Shown here: piece by piece, positions 1-11,912 of the stretch
Layout: every line of letters begins with the position of its first letter
How positions within the stretch are numbered: the stretch's first letter is position 1
NCBI GenBank assembly: GCA_051294375.1
Contig: CM119266.1
Span: forward strand, 10,869,834 to 10,933,833
DNA from: Paraspadella gotoi
Lineage: Eukaryota; Chaetognatha
Reading direction: 5' to 3'
Length of the DNA stretch: 64,000 bases
The notes under the pieces: model-generated
The model's input: only the letters and a program-made list of their open reading frames with translations
Told to the model about the DNA's origin: nothing
Database searches by the model: none
Position numbers and translations under genes: made by a program

Positions 1-23
1 CAAGCTATTGAAAGAGTCATGAG

Positions 24-35
24 TTTGGCGGGAAA
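24..35. promoter_or_regulatory. Perfect E2F-type site
   Basis: TTTGGCGGGAAA matches the full E2F/DP consensus on both halves. It is the exact reverse complement of the site in front of the CEP72-like gene at 61829. No coding start is visible within 300 bases on either side, so the target is unknown; the gene could lie to the left of the window. Confidence 0.4.
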
Positions 36-238
36 TCGGTTGCTACTTATGTGAAGCATGCAGTCCGCCCTGTAAGTGCTGCGGAATATTTTGCGTCTCT
101 TTGGCAACGCGGAACGAGAAAATTATATAAATAAATAGATGAGCTCCTTCGAAAAAAAAAAATCATGTTTTTTGGGATCTCGATTCAAGGAATCGGCGTT
201 GGCTTTCCTAGGTGTCGCAAAAACATCCAAGAGATTGA

Positions 239-505
239 GTTCGTCGACACCCCCGCCATAGCAGACGACCCGGCCTCTCGTGGTCTTCACCCCCGCCACT
301 CTTGGTGTCGATACCACTGCGTTTCCTTAGTCGAAAACCCCGCCACCTTTGGATCGAAAACTACGCCATACGTACGAGGCTAAAACTCCCTCCCCACCAG
401 ACTGCTCTTTCGACACCCTTTTTCGTCACTCCGCAACCCTTGGTTTAAACCCTCGCCATACTCGATCGACACCCCTGGCACCCGAAACCAATCCCAGACG
501 ACCCC
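239..505. repeat. Degenerate 40-50 bp tandem repeat (CGACACCCC..GCCAC..TTGG)
   Basis: About six imperfect units share a CGACACCC/CCCCGCCA core, usually followed by CTTTGG or CTCTTGG and then a GTCGA-like step. The core recurs near 245, 293, 339, 430 and 467. The first and last units both contain CAGACGACCC. Short reading frames cross it but none looks like protein. It appears to be a decayed minisatellite. Confidence 0.4.
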
Positions 506-602
506 TCTCCTCTTCAGCTCCTGGTAATTCTCTTTCCACCTTTGAACTCTCTTTTACACCTTTGCCCCTTCCCTTTCTCACCCCATAACACCGCCCACCA
601 CC

Positions 603-820
603 NNNNNNNNNNNNNNNNNNNNNNNNNNNNNNNNNNNNNNNNNNNNNNNNNNNNNNNNNNNNNNNNNNNNNNNNNNNNNNNNNNNNNNNNNNNNNNNNNN
701 NNNNNNNNNNNNNNNNNNNNNNNNNNNNNNNNNNNNNNNNNNNNNNNNNNNNNNNNNNNNNNNNNNNNNNNNNNNNNNNNNNNNNNNNNNNNNNNNNNNN
801 NNNNNNNNNNNNNNNNNNNN
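603..820. other. Assembly gap, 218 N
   Basis: The run of N ends directly at an (AG)n tract, and block A begins just after. Most sized gaps in the window touch GA/CT or ACG arrays. Confidence 0.99.
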
Positions 821-930
821 AGAGAGAGAGAGAGAGAGAGAGAGAGAGCAGAGACGGGAAACGCGTTAATGAGTCGAGCGCAGGTTTGTTGCATAGAGTA
901 AGTTCATAACAAAACAACGTATTCGACCTT

Positions 931-1050
931 GAAGGAAAAAAGAAGGTAAGGTGAGGTAAGCACATTTTTTTTAACAATTTTACTTTTTGGAAAGAAAAAA
1001 AGAAGGTAAGGCGATGTAAGCACATTTTTTTAAACATTTTTTCTTTCCGC
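931..1050 (+). repeat. 60-bp tandem duplication
   Basis: Two units of exactly 60 bp (931-990 and 991-1050) share AGAAGGTAAG and GTAAGCACATTTTTT. Block B has only one unit near 9003-9070, so the extra unit is specific to copy A. Confidence 0.7.
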
Positions 1051-1530
1051 AGTTTACAAATCTTTGTTGCTTTTTCTTCTGTTTTTTTCCCTTTTCTTTT
1101 CCACAAAAAGAATTTGTTTTTCCTCTCCGTTTTGAATTCGCGAAAAGTGAGAGGAAGGAGGGGTTTTTTCTTTTTTTTTGGGGGGGGCGGCAAGGATAAG
1201 TTCGGTGGATGTTGTCGATACGCCGCAAACATTCAGAGACAGACACGCCCATCGGCAACAACAACTAACAAAAAAAAAATGGGGAAGAAAGTAATCAGTT
1301 TTGTTTTTCCGAAAATAATCTCGTTTGGTTTTTTTTAACGGCAATTTCGTTCTTTTATTCTCTTTTCCATGTGGGACCGGCAAAAACTACTAGGGTTACG
1401 AAAGAAAACGATTATTGTGTGCGTACGAGTCTTTCGTTTTGCCATCTTAGTTTCGAATTTCAGTACTTCTTCGTCGATTTAAGATGTTGTAGCTCGATCG
1501 GGCGGGCGCCACGCCTCCTTTCCGACGCCC

Positions 1531-1601
1531 CGCCTCTCGCCTCTCGCCTCTCGCCTCTCGCCTCTCGCCTTCTCGCCTCTTGCCTCTTCGGCCTCTCGCC
1601 T
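1531..1601 (+). repeat. CGCCTCT heptanucleotide minisatellite
   Basis: Five perfect CGCCTCT units are followed by degenerate ones. The same array in block B (about 9625-9760) is longer and more degraded. It precedes a C-rich tract and the acceptor-like CGCCGCAG at 1680. Confidence 0.85.
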
Positions 1602-1685
1602 GAAGGCCTCTCATTTCCTGACGCCTCCTTTTCACCCGACGTCCCGCACCGAAACTCACATCTTCTCCCCCCCCCCTCGCCGCAG

Positions 1686-1850
1686 ATGGATTCGACGGGG
1701 CGATTCGCCCTCGAGCTCCTCTCGCGAACGCTCCTTCCCACTTCTCGATCCTCCAATCTCTCTCGGCCGGGACGGCTCCAACTAAGCGCCGACTACTACG
1801 AAATGTTTTGGGCGACGAAAAAAAAAAAAAAAAAAATCAAAAAAGCATAA
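1686..1850 (+). CDS. Candidate exon after a shared acceptor (block A)
   Basis: A C-rich tract ending CCTCGCCGCAG is followed immediately by ATGGAT. The same junction is kept in block B, with ATG at 9843. The frame in A opens MDSTGRFALELLSRTLLPTS and stays open for 54 codons, ending in lysines from a poly-A run. In B the same DNA is frameshifted within 10 codons. I do not recognise the product. Non-repetitive composition and the shared acceptor favour an exon; the lack of frame conservation argues against it. Confidence 0.25.
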   Translation: MDSTGRFALELLSRTLLPTSRSSNLSRPGRLQLSADYYEMFWATKKKKKKIKKA

Positions 1851-2194
1851 CAAACTCGAGCGATTTCCTTGCATCTCACTTTATCATTTTAACCATAGCC
1901 ATACATTTTTGGCCTTCTCCTTACCCATCTCTCCTCCACCCCCTTACCCCCTTCCCTCTTTTCCCCTGCCCATTTCACCATCGATCCCCCCTTCGTCTTT
2001 AAGATTAAGGATATATTTTTTCCATCGAAAACTAATCGGGAAAAACTTTTTGAAAAAAATGATGAGAAGAAAAAAATAAGTTAAATCAAATTAAAAAGGA
2101 TTTGTTGAAAAAAAAAAAAAAAATTCGGGGTTAAATTTCCAGGAAAGATGAGGAAAATCTTCGGGTTTCCCGCCAAGATCGCAGCGATCTCAGA

Positions 2195-2204
2195 GTCACG
2201 TGAT
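2195..2204. promoter_or_regulatory. GTCACGTGAT E-box (CLEAR/USF-like), block A
   Basis: The core is the palindrome TCACGTGA. Nearby are GACGTGACG (CRE-like half-sites) and a TTTCCCGCCA just upstream at 2166. The ten bases are unchanged in block B at 10366 although flanking bases carry indels. The target gene is unknown. Confidence 0.35.
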
Positions 2205-2539
2205 CTCTGACGTGACGTGTGACGCGAAGTATCTAAAAAGATTTCTCTATGATTCATAAGCGATTGTGTGAATTGAGAGAATTATTTAAGTAATTTAGGC
2301 AAATAAATAATTAATTATCCTGATTATAGATTAGAATTTGAAAGCGGAAAACCTAAATGCATGCGAGGAATTTTTTTTTATTATTTATTTTATCTCCACA
2401 AGCATTTTTGAAGTGCAAGATATTACTACTACACAACAACTTCCAGGTTCGACTTCCGTAGTTAAGTGCCCGATGACTCATCGCCGACGTAAAGTCTCAG
2501 GAGTCAACAGAAAACGTAAAAGAAAAAAAAGAAAGAATC

Positions 2540-3110
2540 AAATAAAGAAAAAAAGATAGTGACGGAATGGGAAGAACGTTGAGTACGAGAAATAAAAACT
2601 ACTGAAAAAAGACAGAGAGAGGAAAAACAATATTGAACAGGAGCATAGACATGAACCAAATCAAAAGATAGAGACAGTTAAGGAAGGGAGGAGAGGGGAA
2701 GGAGATGAGAGAGAGAGAGAGAGATGAGGAGAGAGAGGAGAGAGAGAGAGAGAGAGAGATAATGAGACAAGACAATAGAGAGAGCATCTAAAAAGAGAGC
2801 ATAAAAAGAAAAAAGAACGAGATAACAGACACAATAAAAAAAAAAAATAAAAGTAAGAAGAGAGAAAGAAAAGAAGAAGAAGAGAGACGAGAATCGCATC
2901 GACTGAACCGGTTCTAAGCAAATGGAGCGGAAGGAGACGAGACGAGAGACGGAAAGGTGGAGAGAGAGGGGGGGGGGTGGAAGGGGTGAGAAACGGGGGG
3001 AGTGTGGGTGTTGAAGAGGGTGATCAGTGGCAGGCGTCGAAAAGAGTGATACGAGGAACGACGGGAAGAGGGAAGAATCGAGAGTTGGCAAGCTTGCTTG
3101 GTCGGGGTGA
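2540..3110 (+). repeat. Purine-rich low-complexity tract
   Basis: The plus strand is nearly all A and G, with (GA)n stretches around 2708-2760 and a G-rich part near 2968. Long Ser/Leu frames on the minus strand here are products of composition. The matching tract in B is about 10690-11250. Confidence 0.8.
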
Positions 3111-3434
3111 AAAGTGTGAGGAATGAATATTAATCGGAGTGTGCAGACTGCGGCGTTTTTATCGACGCAGAACGCGGGGGGGGGGGCGGGGGGGGCGTGG
3201 AAATCGTAACGGGAGGAGGAATTTTTAAAGGGGGAAAAACGCCGAGATGTACGATCGAGGAGAATCGATAAACCTTTCCGCTCGAATCCAGGTTTTCTTA
3301 CCCGATGAATATTCACCTCCTCGTCCTTCGTCCCGACTTCCTTCACCCCCCCCCAATCCATCGACCCTTTACACCCTCGACCTCGCCGCGAGAACAGGCT
3401 TTGCCTCGGCGAGCCTCGAACGCGCGACCTCGAG

Positions 3435-3540
3435 ATGAAGCGGAGAAGTAGAGAGAGAGAAGAAGAGAGAGAGAGGAGAGAGGAGAAAAAAAAGAATCGG
3501 CTCGACCCGGATCCCTCCGCCGGTGGGAGAAGAGAGAGAG

Positions 3541-3597
<57 letters not shown>

Positions 3598-3760
3598 GAG
3601 AGAGCGAGCGAAGCCGATGCGTAGGGCACTCAATTACTCTGCTCTTCTCCCATTCTCTCCTCTTCTCTCTCTCCTCTCTCTCTCTCTCTCTCCTCTCTCT
3701 CCTCGCTCTCCCTCTCTCTTCTCCGCTCTTTCTCTCCGCTATCTTCCGCTTCGACCGCTC
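3435..3760 (+). repeat. (GA)n then (CT)n pair
   Basis: Purine (GA)n runs to about 3610 and is followed, after a short unique stretch at 3612-3640, by a (CT)n tract to about 3740. The two arms could fold as a hairpin. Block B has the same layout at about 11680-11960. Confidence 0.8.
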
Positions 3761-4648
3761 TCCCGTTCCACGTACAGCAGCTGTAGCGCCGTCCTACCAA
3801 TCGCTGCACGCCCTCGTCGCGCGCCGAAGCTTTCATCGCGAGCGCTCTCGCGTCTGGCTTCCGTTTCATGGTTTAATGACGTCGAGGTCGCGGGAGGTGG
3901 TTTGGGTGATGTGGGGGGGGGGGTGGAGAAAATTTGGTTGTTAGGTGGGTAAGGTGGTTGGATGGTGGTTATTAGAGGTTGTGAGAGAGAGACTGAGTTG
4001 GGTTTCTGCAACGACTGTTTAGCGATGCGACGAGACGAAAGGGATTTATATCGTCGTAAAATACCCGTTGGTCGGATAAGATTGGTGGTCGGGGGCGAGG
4101 TTTGCTTGGTGGTTGGCGACGAACGTTGCTTGGGCGGGATGCTTGGTTTGGGTGAGGGAATCATTACGTCGGGAAAGTGGAAAGGGTGGGAGGGGTGGGG
4201 GGGGGGAAGCGCGCTTGCAACGAGGGTAAGAACGAGGTGAGAATCATTAGGGCCTCGTTGTAGAGAAAAGAGGATAGAGAGAGAGAGGAGAGAGGGAGCA
4301 GAGAGAAGAGAGACGAGAGACGGAAGGATGGAATACGGGGGGTGGGGACGGTAGCAATGCGTCAGTATCTGGGATTCTGACGAGCGAGATGCGGGACTGG
4401 CGATCTGAGAGAGATGGAACAGATGAGAGAGAGAGGAGCAGATATATAATATTATATAGATAGAGAGAGAGAGAGAACTTTTTTAGTGTATATAGCCAGA
4501 ACAGATGAGAAGAATTTACAATATTCAAAAAGTTTCAAGAAGAAAAAAATCGTGAATAAAGGCGTGTAGTTTAGCGTAATCTGAAAGGGAATAAGGAAAT
4601 AAAGAAACTACATTAAGCTCAAGAAAGCGACTTGAAAAAAAAAATCTA

Positions 4649-4668
4649 AAAAATCTAAATAGATTTTT
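4649..4668. repeat. Perfect 9-bp inverted repeat
   Basis: AAAAATCTA and TAGATTTTT are separated by AA. It is identical in block B at 12796-12815, but in AT-rich sequence with no U-run arrangement implying a function. Confidence 0.5.
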
Positions 4669-5131
4669 GGTATTTTTTTTTCCCGTCACGACTCTGATTT
4701 TGAAACGCGCTCCGATTGGCTGCTGATTGCGAACAACCGAAAATAAATTTCCCTTTTTGAATTTAATTCTTTTTTTTTTTTTTGTCGAAATTGCGGATTT
4801 GATTCGTGGAAGGAAAAAAATTGAATTTAGGCAATTTTATTTTCGGTTTTTTTTTCGTAAATTAAAGGCAAAATAAAAAATATGCAGGTATGTTTAACTG
4901 TGAGTCACGTAACTTAAATGTTAATGAACGTCGTTGCCTGAAGATCGAGTTTACCTTCGTTTATTAAAAAAAACCAAAGAAAACAAGAAAAATCAGAAAA
5001 AAGGAAAAAAAAATAAAAGAGACAAATAGAATCAGATGTTTTTCGACGGAAGAAAATCTCGAGAAAAAGAAAATAAATTGAGAAGATTGAAAACCAATTT
5101 TAGACAAGGGTAGAATGGTGGAAAAGAGATG

Positions 5132-5238
<107 letters not shown>

Positions 5239-5598
5239 GCTATACAAAACTTTTTCCTGTCATTCAAGATACTAAAAATCTCCAGAGAGAGAGAGAGAGA
5301 GAGTGCGAGAAAGAATGTGAACTAGCGAAAGAAAACTCTTGTGAGTAAATCTGGTAACTGGTAAAAAAAAAATTTCACAGGAATAAAGAGAAAATAACAG
5401 AATGATTTATAGCATAATGAAACATCAAGGGAATACGTGAGCTCGAGTTTAAAATTTCAAGTAATTTATGTTTTTCAAAAGTTTTTTTTCGCGTTAAACA
5501 AACAAGTTTATAAAAAAACAAAATATAAAAAAAGGGAAAAAATAAACTTGAAATTTAAAGCAAATTAAAAAAAAAACCGAAATAGTTTCGAATATTGA

Positions 5599-5613
5599 GC
5601 CTCAATTTGAGGC
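5599..5613. repeat. Perfect 7-bp hairpin
   Basis: GCCTCAA-T-TTGAGGC is kept exactly in block B at 13784-13798. Function unknown. Confidence 0.4.
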
Positions 5614-5884
5614 ACATGTCAATTAATTAAATGAAATCAAAATCTATAGAAAAAAACTCGACCAGAGGCAAAAAAACGAGGAAGATAAACTGTATATAAA
5701 AAGATATTTTGATTTCTTTCTCTTTTCATTAAATCAGGTTAGTTTTAACAATGTGTTCCGACACGAGGGAATTTTTTTTTTGTTTTCAATTCCTTTCCCT
5801 TTTGTTTTCGATTCTTGGCGTTTTGTTTTCGCTCGGAGTGGATTGGAAACCTGCAGGGGGCTGAAGAGGGGCGGATCGGCTTAC

Positions 5885-5897
5885 GATGACGACGACG

Positions 5898-5928
<31 letters not shown>

Positions 5929-5930
5929 TC
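5885..5930 (+). repeat. (ACG)n/(GAC)n trinucleotide array, block A
   Basis: GAC repeats pass into GATGATGACGATC. In one frame this encodes a run of about 15 Asp, but upstream the frame has no coding character. The copy in B is at about 14069-14111. Confidence 0.9.
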
Positions 5931-6167
5931 TTCGACAATCAAAATAAAATCAAAATAAAAATCTCAAGGCGGTTGATTCTTTAAATTTAATTTTCTTTTT
6001 CTGTACAATTGTCGGAAACTAAAGTGATGTAAATATTACTTTAAAAATCGTCCAAAACGTCTCGAGTTTAGTACAGTAAAGCCCACGATTAGCGACCAAA
6101 GTAACGCAAACAGCGCCCCCTTCAGAATGGGCGCCCTTGCGACCGGAAACGACGCTGAGACGTTATC

Positions 6168-6275
6168 GTCTCGACGACGACGACGACGACCTTGGCGACG
6201 AAAAGCGAGACGAAAAAAAATCATTCGGGGTCAAGGTTCAACGACGACGACGACGACGACGACGACGAAGAAGGC
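6168..6275 (+). repeat. Two (ACG)n arrays, block A
   Basis: CGACGACGACG tracts at about 6170-6190 and 6239-6270 flank a GGGGTCAAGGTTCAACG segment. Both recur in block B (about 14360-14475) with different lengths. Confidence 0.85.
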
Positions 6276-6361
6276 GACGGAAAACATTGAGAAAAGTCAT
6301 TTGACAAAAACAAAAAAAAAGATGCAATTTTCCGACTCAGTCTCGTCAGTTTGTTTCTTTC

Positions 6362-6386
6362 NNNNNNNNNNNNNNNNNNNNNNNNN
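6362..6386. other. Assembly gap, 25 N
   Basis: Exactly 25 N inside block A. Block B has continuous sequence here with no missing bases (about 14561), so the gap probably hides no real sequence. Confidence 0.99.
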
Positions 6387-6430
6387 CCTGCTCGTCGCCC
6401 TCACCTCTCTAAGTCGCCTTCTCACTCTCA

Positions 6431-6568
<138 letters not shown>

Positions 6569-6849
6569 AAAGTAGATCTCAGCCCCGGCATTTTCCTAGA
6601 GTATTGATCCTTTTAAAACTCCCTCCTTTTCCTCCTACTTATTTTTTTACCGCAAATAACCACTTATTACTCTCTTTATCTTTTCTTTTTACGCTAGCCT
6701 ACCTTCGCTTTCCTCTCCTCTATCTTCCGCCATCTTTATTCTCATCCTTTCCCTTTCCTCCCTTTCCTTCCAGTGGCTTTTTCTCGAGAGTGTTCGCCGG
6801 CGAAAAAACCGAATGCCTTTGCTTCGCCGAGTTTCGGGGTCATTTTCAG

Positions 6850-6910
6850 GTTTCTGGGTGCGAGCTGAGTGCGAGTGGAGTGCGAACGAAGTGCAGCTGG
6901 TTGGAGAAAA
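6850..6910 (+). other. Candidate 61-bp internal exon with 11-bp repeat (block A)
   Basis: A CATTTTCAG acceptor precedes, and a GAGAAAA|GTAAGAC donor follows. Both signals are kept in block B (15010-15073). The interior holds four 11-bp units of type GTGCGAGCTGA at 6858, 6869, 6880 and 6891. The reading phase cannot be fixed because the two copies differ in length by 3 bases spread over several indels. Function unknown. Confidence 0.4.
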
Positions 6911-7046
6911 GTAAGACCTTTTTTTTGCCGGTTGTTTTCCCGGATGAAGATTATTACGTTTCATTTCAATTTACTACTGTTGAGATCACAACAGTACAAA
7001 ATTTTATTGCTCATTTTAGCGGGAAATTAATGAAGTTATACAAGAA

Positions 7047-8892
7047 ATCTCTCTCTTTTGAGAGAGAGAGAGAGAGAGAGAGAGAGTGAGAGAGTATCGC
7101 CCTGGCCCGAATTCATTTCATCAGTCCTCTCACAAACGACCCTAAATTGCCAATCAACCGGGACGCCGCGATCGTTGTCGTCGTCGTCGTCGTCATGGTC
7201 GTCGTCGTCGGAGCATTCGCAACATTCGGATGACCGACCACTTCCGCTCTGTGGAGTCGGACTTCCTTCAGTAACAATATACTATGTTAAAGTATACATT
7301 TTCCGTACAATGTTTTAACAATGGCTCTGTTTCTCTCTCTGATTCCGTCCAGCTTTTTTCACTCTTGCTTTTTAAGATATTATTTTGTGGTTCCATCGTT
7401 TTTTTTTCTTTTCCGCTTCCTTTCTAGTCCGCTTCTCCAGTTTTCGCTTTTCTCATATTCCATTATACATTGTATATATATTGTACCTACTTTATTTTCA
7501 TATATTTCGAATTCCACTTCCCGCTTTCCCTACTTCCACTCCCAATTTTTTTACATTTCCACAGCGTCCGCTTCTCCAACTAGTTTCGCTTCCCCTGCTT
7601 CCGCTTCTGGACCAAGGAACAACTTGGTTTTTGCTCAATGACGCGTGAAGACGTCGGGTTCGTCGAAGGGAGGGAGGCGGAAGAGGAAAGGGAGGAAAGG
7701 AAAGAGATATAGTGGGAAGCGGGAGGAGAGAAAAAGGAAAAACTCGCAGGACGGAAGGACTTAAGTCGAGGAAGCAATTAGAGTGGATACAACGAGGCCC
7801 CGGCGATGGGGCGGGGCGCGGACTCGTCGGGGCCCCGAACGAAGGAGGAAAAGAAGTGAAAATGAAGGAAGGAAAAAAAGTGAAAGAAGGAGAGAAAAAA
7901 AATTAAATGGAGGAAAAGAGAGAAAAAAAGGAAAGAAAAAGAAACGAGGAAAGAGATAACATTGACGATCTCGTTCAGGAGGCAGAGATTTGCGGCGTGA
8001 AAGGAAAAAAAAAAAACCGAGGGGAAAGCTCTAAAAATAAACTAGAAGAAGACAGAAAGAGACAGAAAAAAACAGAAAGAAAAAAAAAATATTACGAAAA
8101 ATCGTTTTCATGCAAACGGCCCAATATAATCGCGCCGGGCCGGCGTTGGCAAAGACCGGGACCTCCTTTTGTCTTCGATATGCAAATGAGTTTAGACGAT
8201 GCCTTCTGAGAAATGAAGTCCAGCCTGAAAAAATGCCCCCTCGACGCGTCTGCGAGTTTGTTGAAAGGAAAAAGAAATGGGGGGGGGGAGAGAGAGGAAA
8301 GAGAGGAAAGGAGGAAGGAGGAGGAAAGGAGGCAGAGGGGCGGGATGGATCACGTTGAGATCGGAATCGCCTCCAAGGCCACGCCCATTTTTCGATGGAT
8401 TTTGTTTCTTCCTCCTAAAAATCTTGGAAGGAACTTTGACGAAAAGATTACGGAAACGTGGACCTTGTGATGGAAATACGAGGCTGACTCTATCTCTGTT
8501 TGTCTGTCAGTATCACACCCTCCCAGAAGCCAATTCGGATTTAAATTAGTATTTTTTTACAAATACATATAACCACTTAATGACAAAAAGTAAACTGGTC
8601 TAGATTATCTGAATATATGAATATATATATGAATGCAAAAACAACCTATCAACAACAACAACAACGGAAGCGAGCAACGAGCAACGACTCGCACGACAGC
8701 CTTTGGAATCTGCCATTGATTTTTTCAACTTAATTTTGTTTCCTTTCATTTGCATTTTTTTTTTCATGTTTTCTCCAACCAATCGCCAATAATTCAATCT
8801 CCACACAACTCTTTCNNNNNNNNNNNNNNNNNNNNNNNNNGAGAGAAGAGAGATGAGGAGGAGACCGAATGAGAGAAGAGGACTTAGAGAGA
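7047..8892 (+). other. Spacer between blocks A and B, no gene seen
   Basis: It holds a (GA)n tract (7060-7088), a (CGT)n array (about 7174-7210), a pyrimidine-rich stretch (7320-7560), a purine-rich stretch (7660-8110 and 8275-8350) and a 25-N gap at 8816-8840. Short open frames follow the base skew and show no recognisable motif. Confidence 0.7.
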
Positions 8893-9842
8893 TTAGCGAG
8901 GAGACACGGGGAACCGCGTTAATGGTCATCACATCGCGCAGGTTTGGTGCCCACTAGAGGTAAAGTTCTATAACCAAAAACAACCCCGTATTTCTGACCT
9001 TGAAGGAAAAAAAAAAAAAAAAAAAAAGAAAGTGGACACGGTAAGGTGACTGGGGGGGTAAAGCACATTTTTTCACATTTTTTTCCCAGCTTTTTAAAAA
9101 TCTTTTGTTCTTTTCTTCCGTTTTTTTTTTTTTTTTTTTTTGTTTTTTTTTTGTTCCCTTTTTTTTCCACAGTAATTTGTTTTTTCCTCTCCGTTGAAAA
9201 AATGGGGAAAGGAGGGAGAACGGTTTTTTCTTTTGATGGATGACGAAGGGGGGGACGGATAAGTTTCGATGATTTTTCGACGCAAACTTCAGAGACCACA
9301 CGCCAAATTATGGCAACAAACAACTAACTAAAAAAAAAAGAATGGGGGGAAGAAGATGAGTCATCATTTTGTTTTTCCGGAAAATAATCCGTTGGTTTTT
9401 TAACGGCAATTTCGTTCTGTTATTTCTCTTGCCATGTGGGACCGGCAAAAACTCTACTAGGGTTTACGAAGAAAACGGATTATTTTAAATCATAGTCTTT
9501 AAACGATATGTGCGTACGATTCTTTCGTTTGCCATCCTTAGTTTGAATTTCAAGACTTCTCTCGCGCATTAAGTTTTGAGCCTCGATCGGCGGCGCGCCA
9601 CGCCTCTCTTTCCGATCCGTCCCCCGCCTCTCGCCTCATCGCCCCTCGCCTCACTCGTTCGCCTCTCGCCCTCTTGGCTCTTGGCTCTTCCGTCTGGCCT
9701 CTGCCTCTCGCCTCTGGCCGTCTCCGCCCCTCTCGCCTCTCGCCTCTCGTCCTTCTCGCTATTTTCTCTGCGCCTCTTTCTCCGCGAACTCCACCCGACG
9801 TCCGCCCGAAATCAAATCTTCTCCCCCCCCCCCTCGCCGCAG

Positions 9843-9990
9843 ATGGATCGACGGGCGATTCGCACCTCGAGCATCCTTCCGCCGAACGTCCCTTTCCCAC
9901 TCGATCCTCAATCTCTCTCCGCCAGACGGCTCCAACTAAGCGCGACTACAGAATGTGTTGGGCGCCACCGAAAAAAAAAAAAAAAAATGC
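9843..9990 (+). pseudogene. Frameshifted block B copy of the candidate exon at 1686
   Basis: The acceptor-like CTCGCCGCAG and ATGGAT are kept. A missing T after ATGGAT shifts the frame, which then reads MDRRAIRTSSILPPN instead of the block A peptide. This may be sequence error rather than true decay. Confidence 0.25.
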
Positions 9991-10365
9991 AAAAAAAGTA
10001 TAACAAAACGCGAGCGATTTCCTTAGCATCTCACTCTAATAATTTTAACCAATAGTCCATACATTTTTGGCTTCTCCTACCCCCATATCTCCTCACGCCC
10101 CTTACCCCCTTCCCTCTGTTTCCCCTGCCCATTCACCATCGATCCCCCCTTCGCTCCTTGCACTCGCCTTCTGTCATTAATGAAGGATATATTTCCATCA
10201 AAACTAAATCGGGAAAAAAATTTTTTGAAAAAAATGATGAAGTAAGAAAAAAGTAAGTTAATTCAAAATTAAAAGATTTGTTGAAAAAAAAAAAAAATTC
10301 GGGCGTTAATTTCCAGGAAAGATGAGGAAATCTTCGGGTTTCCTCCAAATCGCGCGATCTCAGAA

Positions 10366-10375
10366 GTCACGTGAT
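10366..10375. promoter_or_regulatory. GTCACGTGAT E-box, block B
   Basis: Identical to 2195-2204 in block A; the CRE-like half-sites beside it are partly lost. Confidence 0.35.
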
Positions 10376-11805
10376 CTCTCGACGTGAGGCGAAATCTAAA
10401 AAGATCTTTTTCAGAGCGATTGTGGAATATGAGAGAAATATAAGTAATTAGGCAAAATAAATAATAATTACCTTGGATTATAATTAGAATTTTGAAAAGC
10501 GGGGAAAACCTGAACATGCGAGGAATTTTTTTAAATTTATTTGTATCTTTCCAAAGAAACATTTGAAGGCTAAGATATTACTACTACAACAAACTTCCAG
10601 TTCGTTCTCGACTTCCGTAGTTAGCCCAGTTAAGTGCCCGATGACTCCAATCGCGAACCTGGTAAGTCCTCTCAGGGATTCCAAACAGAAATAGTAAAAA
10701 AGAAAAAAAGAAAGAATCAAAGAAAGAGAAAAAAGATAGGGAGCGGAATGGGGGAAAGACGTTTGAGTCACGAGAAACATAAAAACTAGAAAAGAAAAAA
10801 AGACACAGAAGAGGTAAAAAAAAAAAAGAACAAGTAAGACGGAAGCATAAATGGAACCAAATCAAAAAGATTTAAGAGACAGTTTAAGAGGAGTGAGGAC
10901 GAGGGAGGGTGAGGGGGTACGAATTGAGAGATGAGAGAGATAGACGGAGAGACGAGAGATGATGAGGATGAGAGAGAGAGAGAGAGAGAGGGAGAAAGAC
11001 ACAAGCCAAGAGAGAGAAGAGAATAAAAAACTTAAAAAAAAAAGAAGAGAAGACAAATTAAAAAAAAAAAAAAAGTAAGAAGAGAGAAGGAAAGAAGAAG
11101 AAGAGACAGGACGAGATCGCTACGAAACCTTGGTTCTAAGCAAATGAGCGAAGGAGACGAGACGAGAACGGAAATTGTAGAGAAGAGGGGGTGGCGGGTG
11201 AAGAGGGGTGAAAACGGGGGCGAGGGGTGTGTTGAAGAGGTATCAGTTGGCACAGGCGTCGAAAAGAAGTGATTACGAGGGAACGACGGAAGAGGGAAGA
11301 ATCGAAGTTGGCAAGCTTGCTAGGTCGGTGAAAAGCCCTGTTGGACCATGAATATTAATCGGAGTGTGCAGACTCGGCGTATTTATCGACGCAGAACGCG
11401 GGGTTCAAACCGGGGCGTAGGAAATCCGTAACGGAGGTGAGAATTTTTTAAAGGGGGAAAAAAAAACGCGAGCATGTACGATCGAGGAAATCGATAACCT
11501 TTCCGCTCGGAAATCCAGGTTCCTTACCGATAAATATTCACCTCCTCGTCCTTCGTCCCGACTTCCTTCACCCCCCCCATCCATCGACCTTTGTACACCC
11601 TTCGACCTTCGCGCGAGAAACCGGCTTTGCCTCGGCGAGACCTCGAAAACGCGCGACCTCGAGAATAAGCGGAAAGTAGAGAGAGAGAGAGAGAAAGATG
11701 ATGAAAGAGAGAGAGAAAAAAAAGAAATCGCTCACCCGGATCCCTCCGCCGGTGGGAGAGAGATTAGAGAAAGAGAGAGAGAGGACTAGAGCAAGAAAGA
11801 GAGAC

Positions 11806-11852
<47 letters not shown>

Positions 11853-11880
11853 CTAGGCACTCAAACTGTACTCTCCTTTC

Positions 11881-11912
<32 letters not shown>

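Noticed and set aside
95-108. GTCTCTTTGGCAAC, matching the loose RFX/DAF-19 X-box consensus
   Set aside because: The consensus is so degenerate that several matches are expected by chance in 64 kb; no ciliary gene is seen beside it.
2661-3361. Long Ser/Leu/Pro-rich minus-strand frames
   Set aside because: They arise from purine-rich low-complexity sequence on the plus strand; no non-repetitive peptide of useful length.
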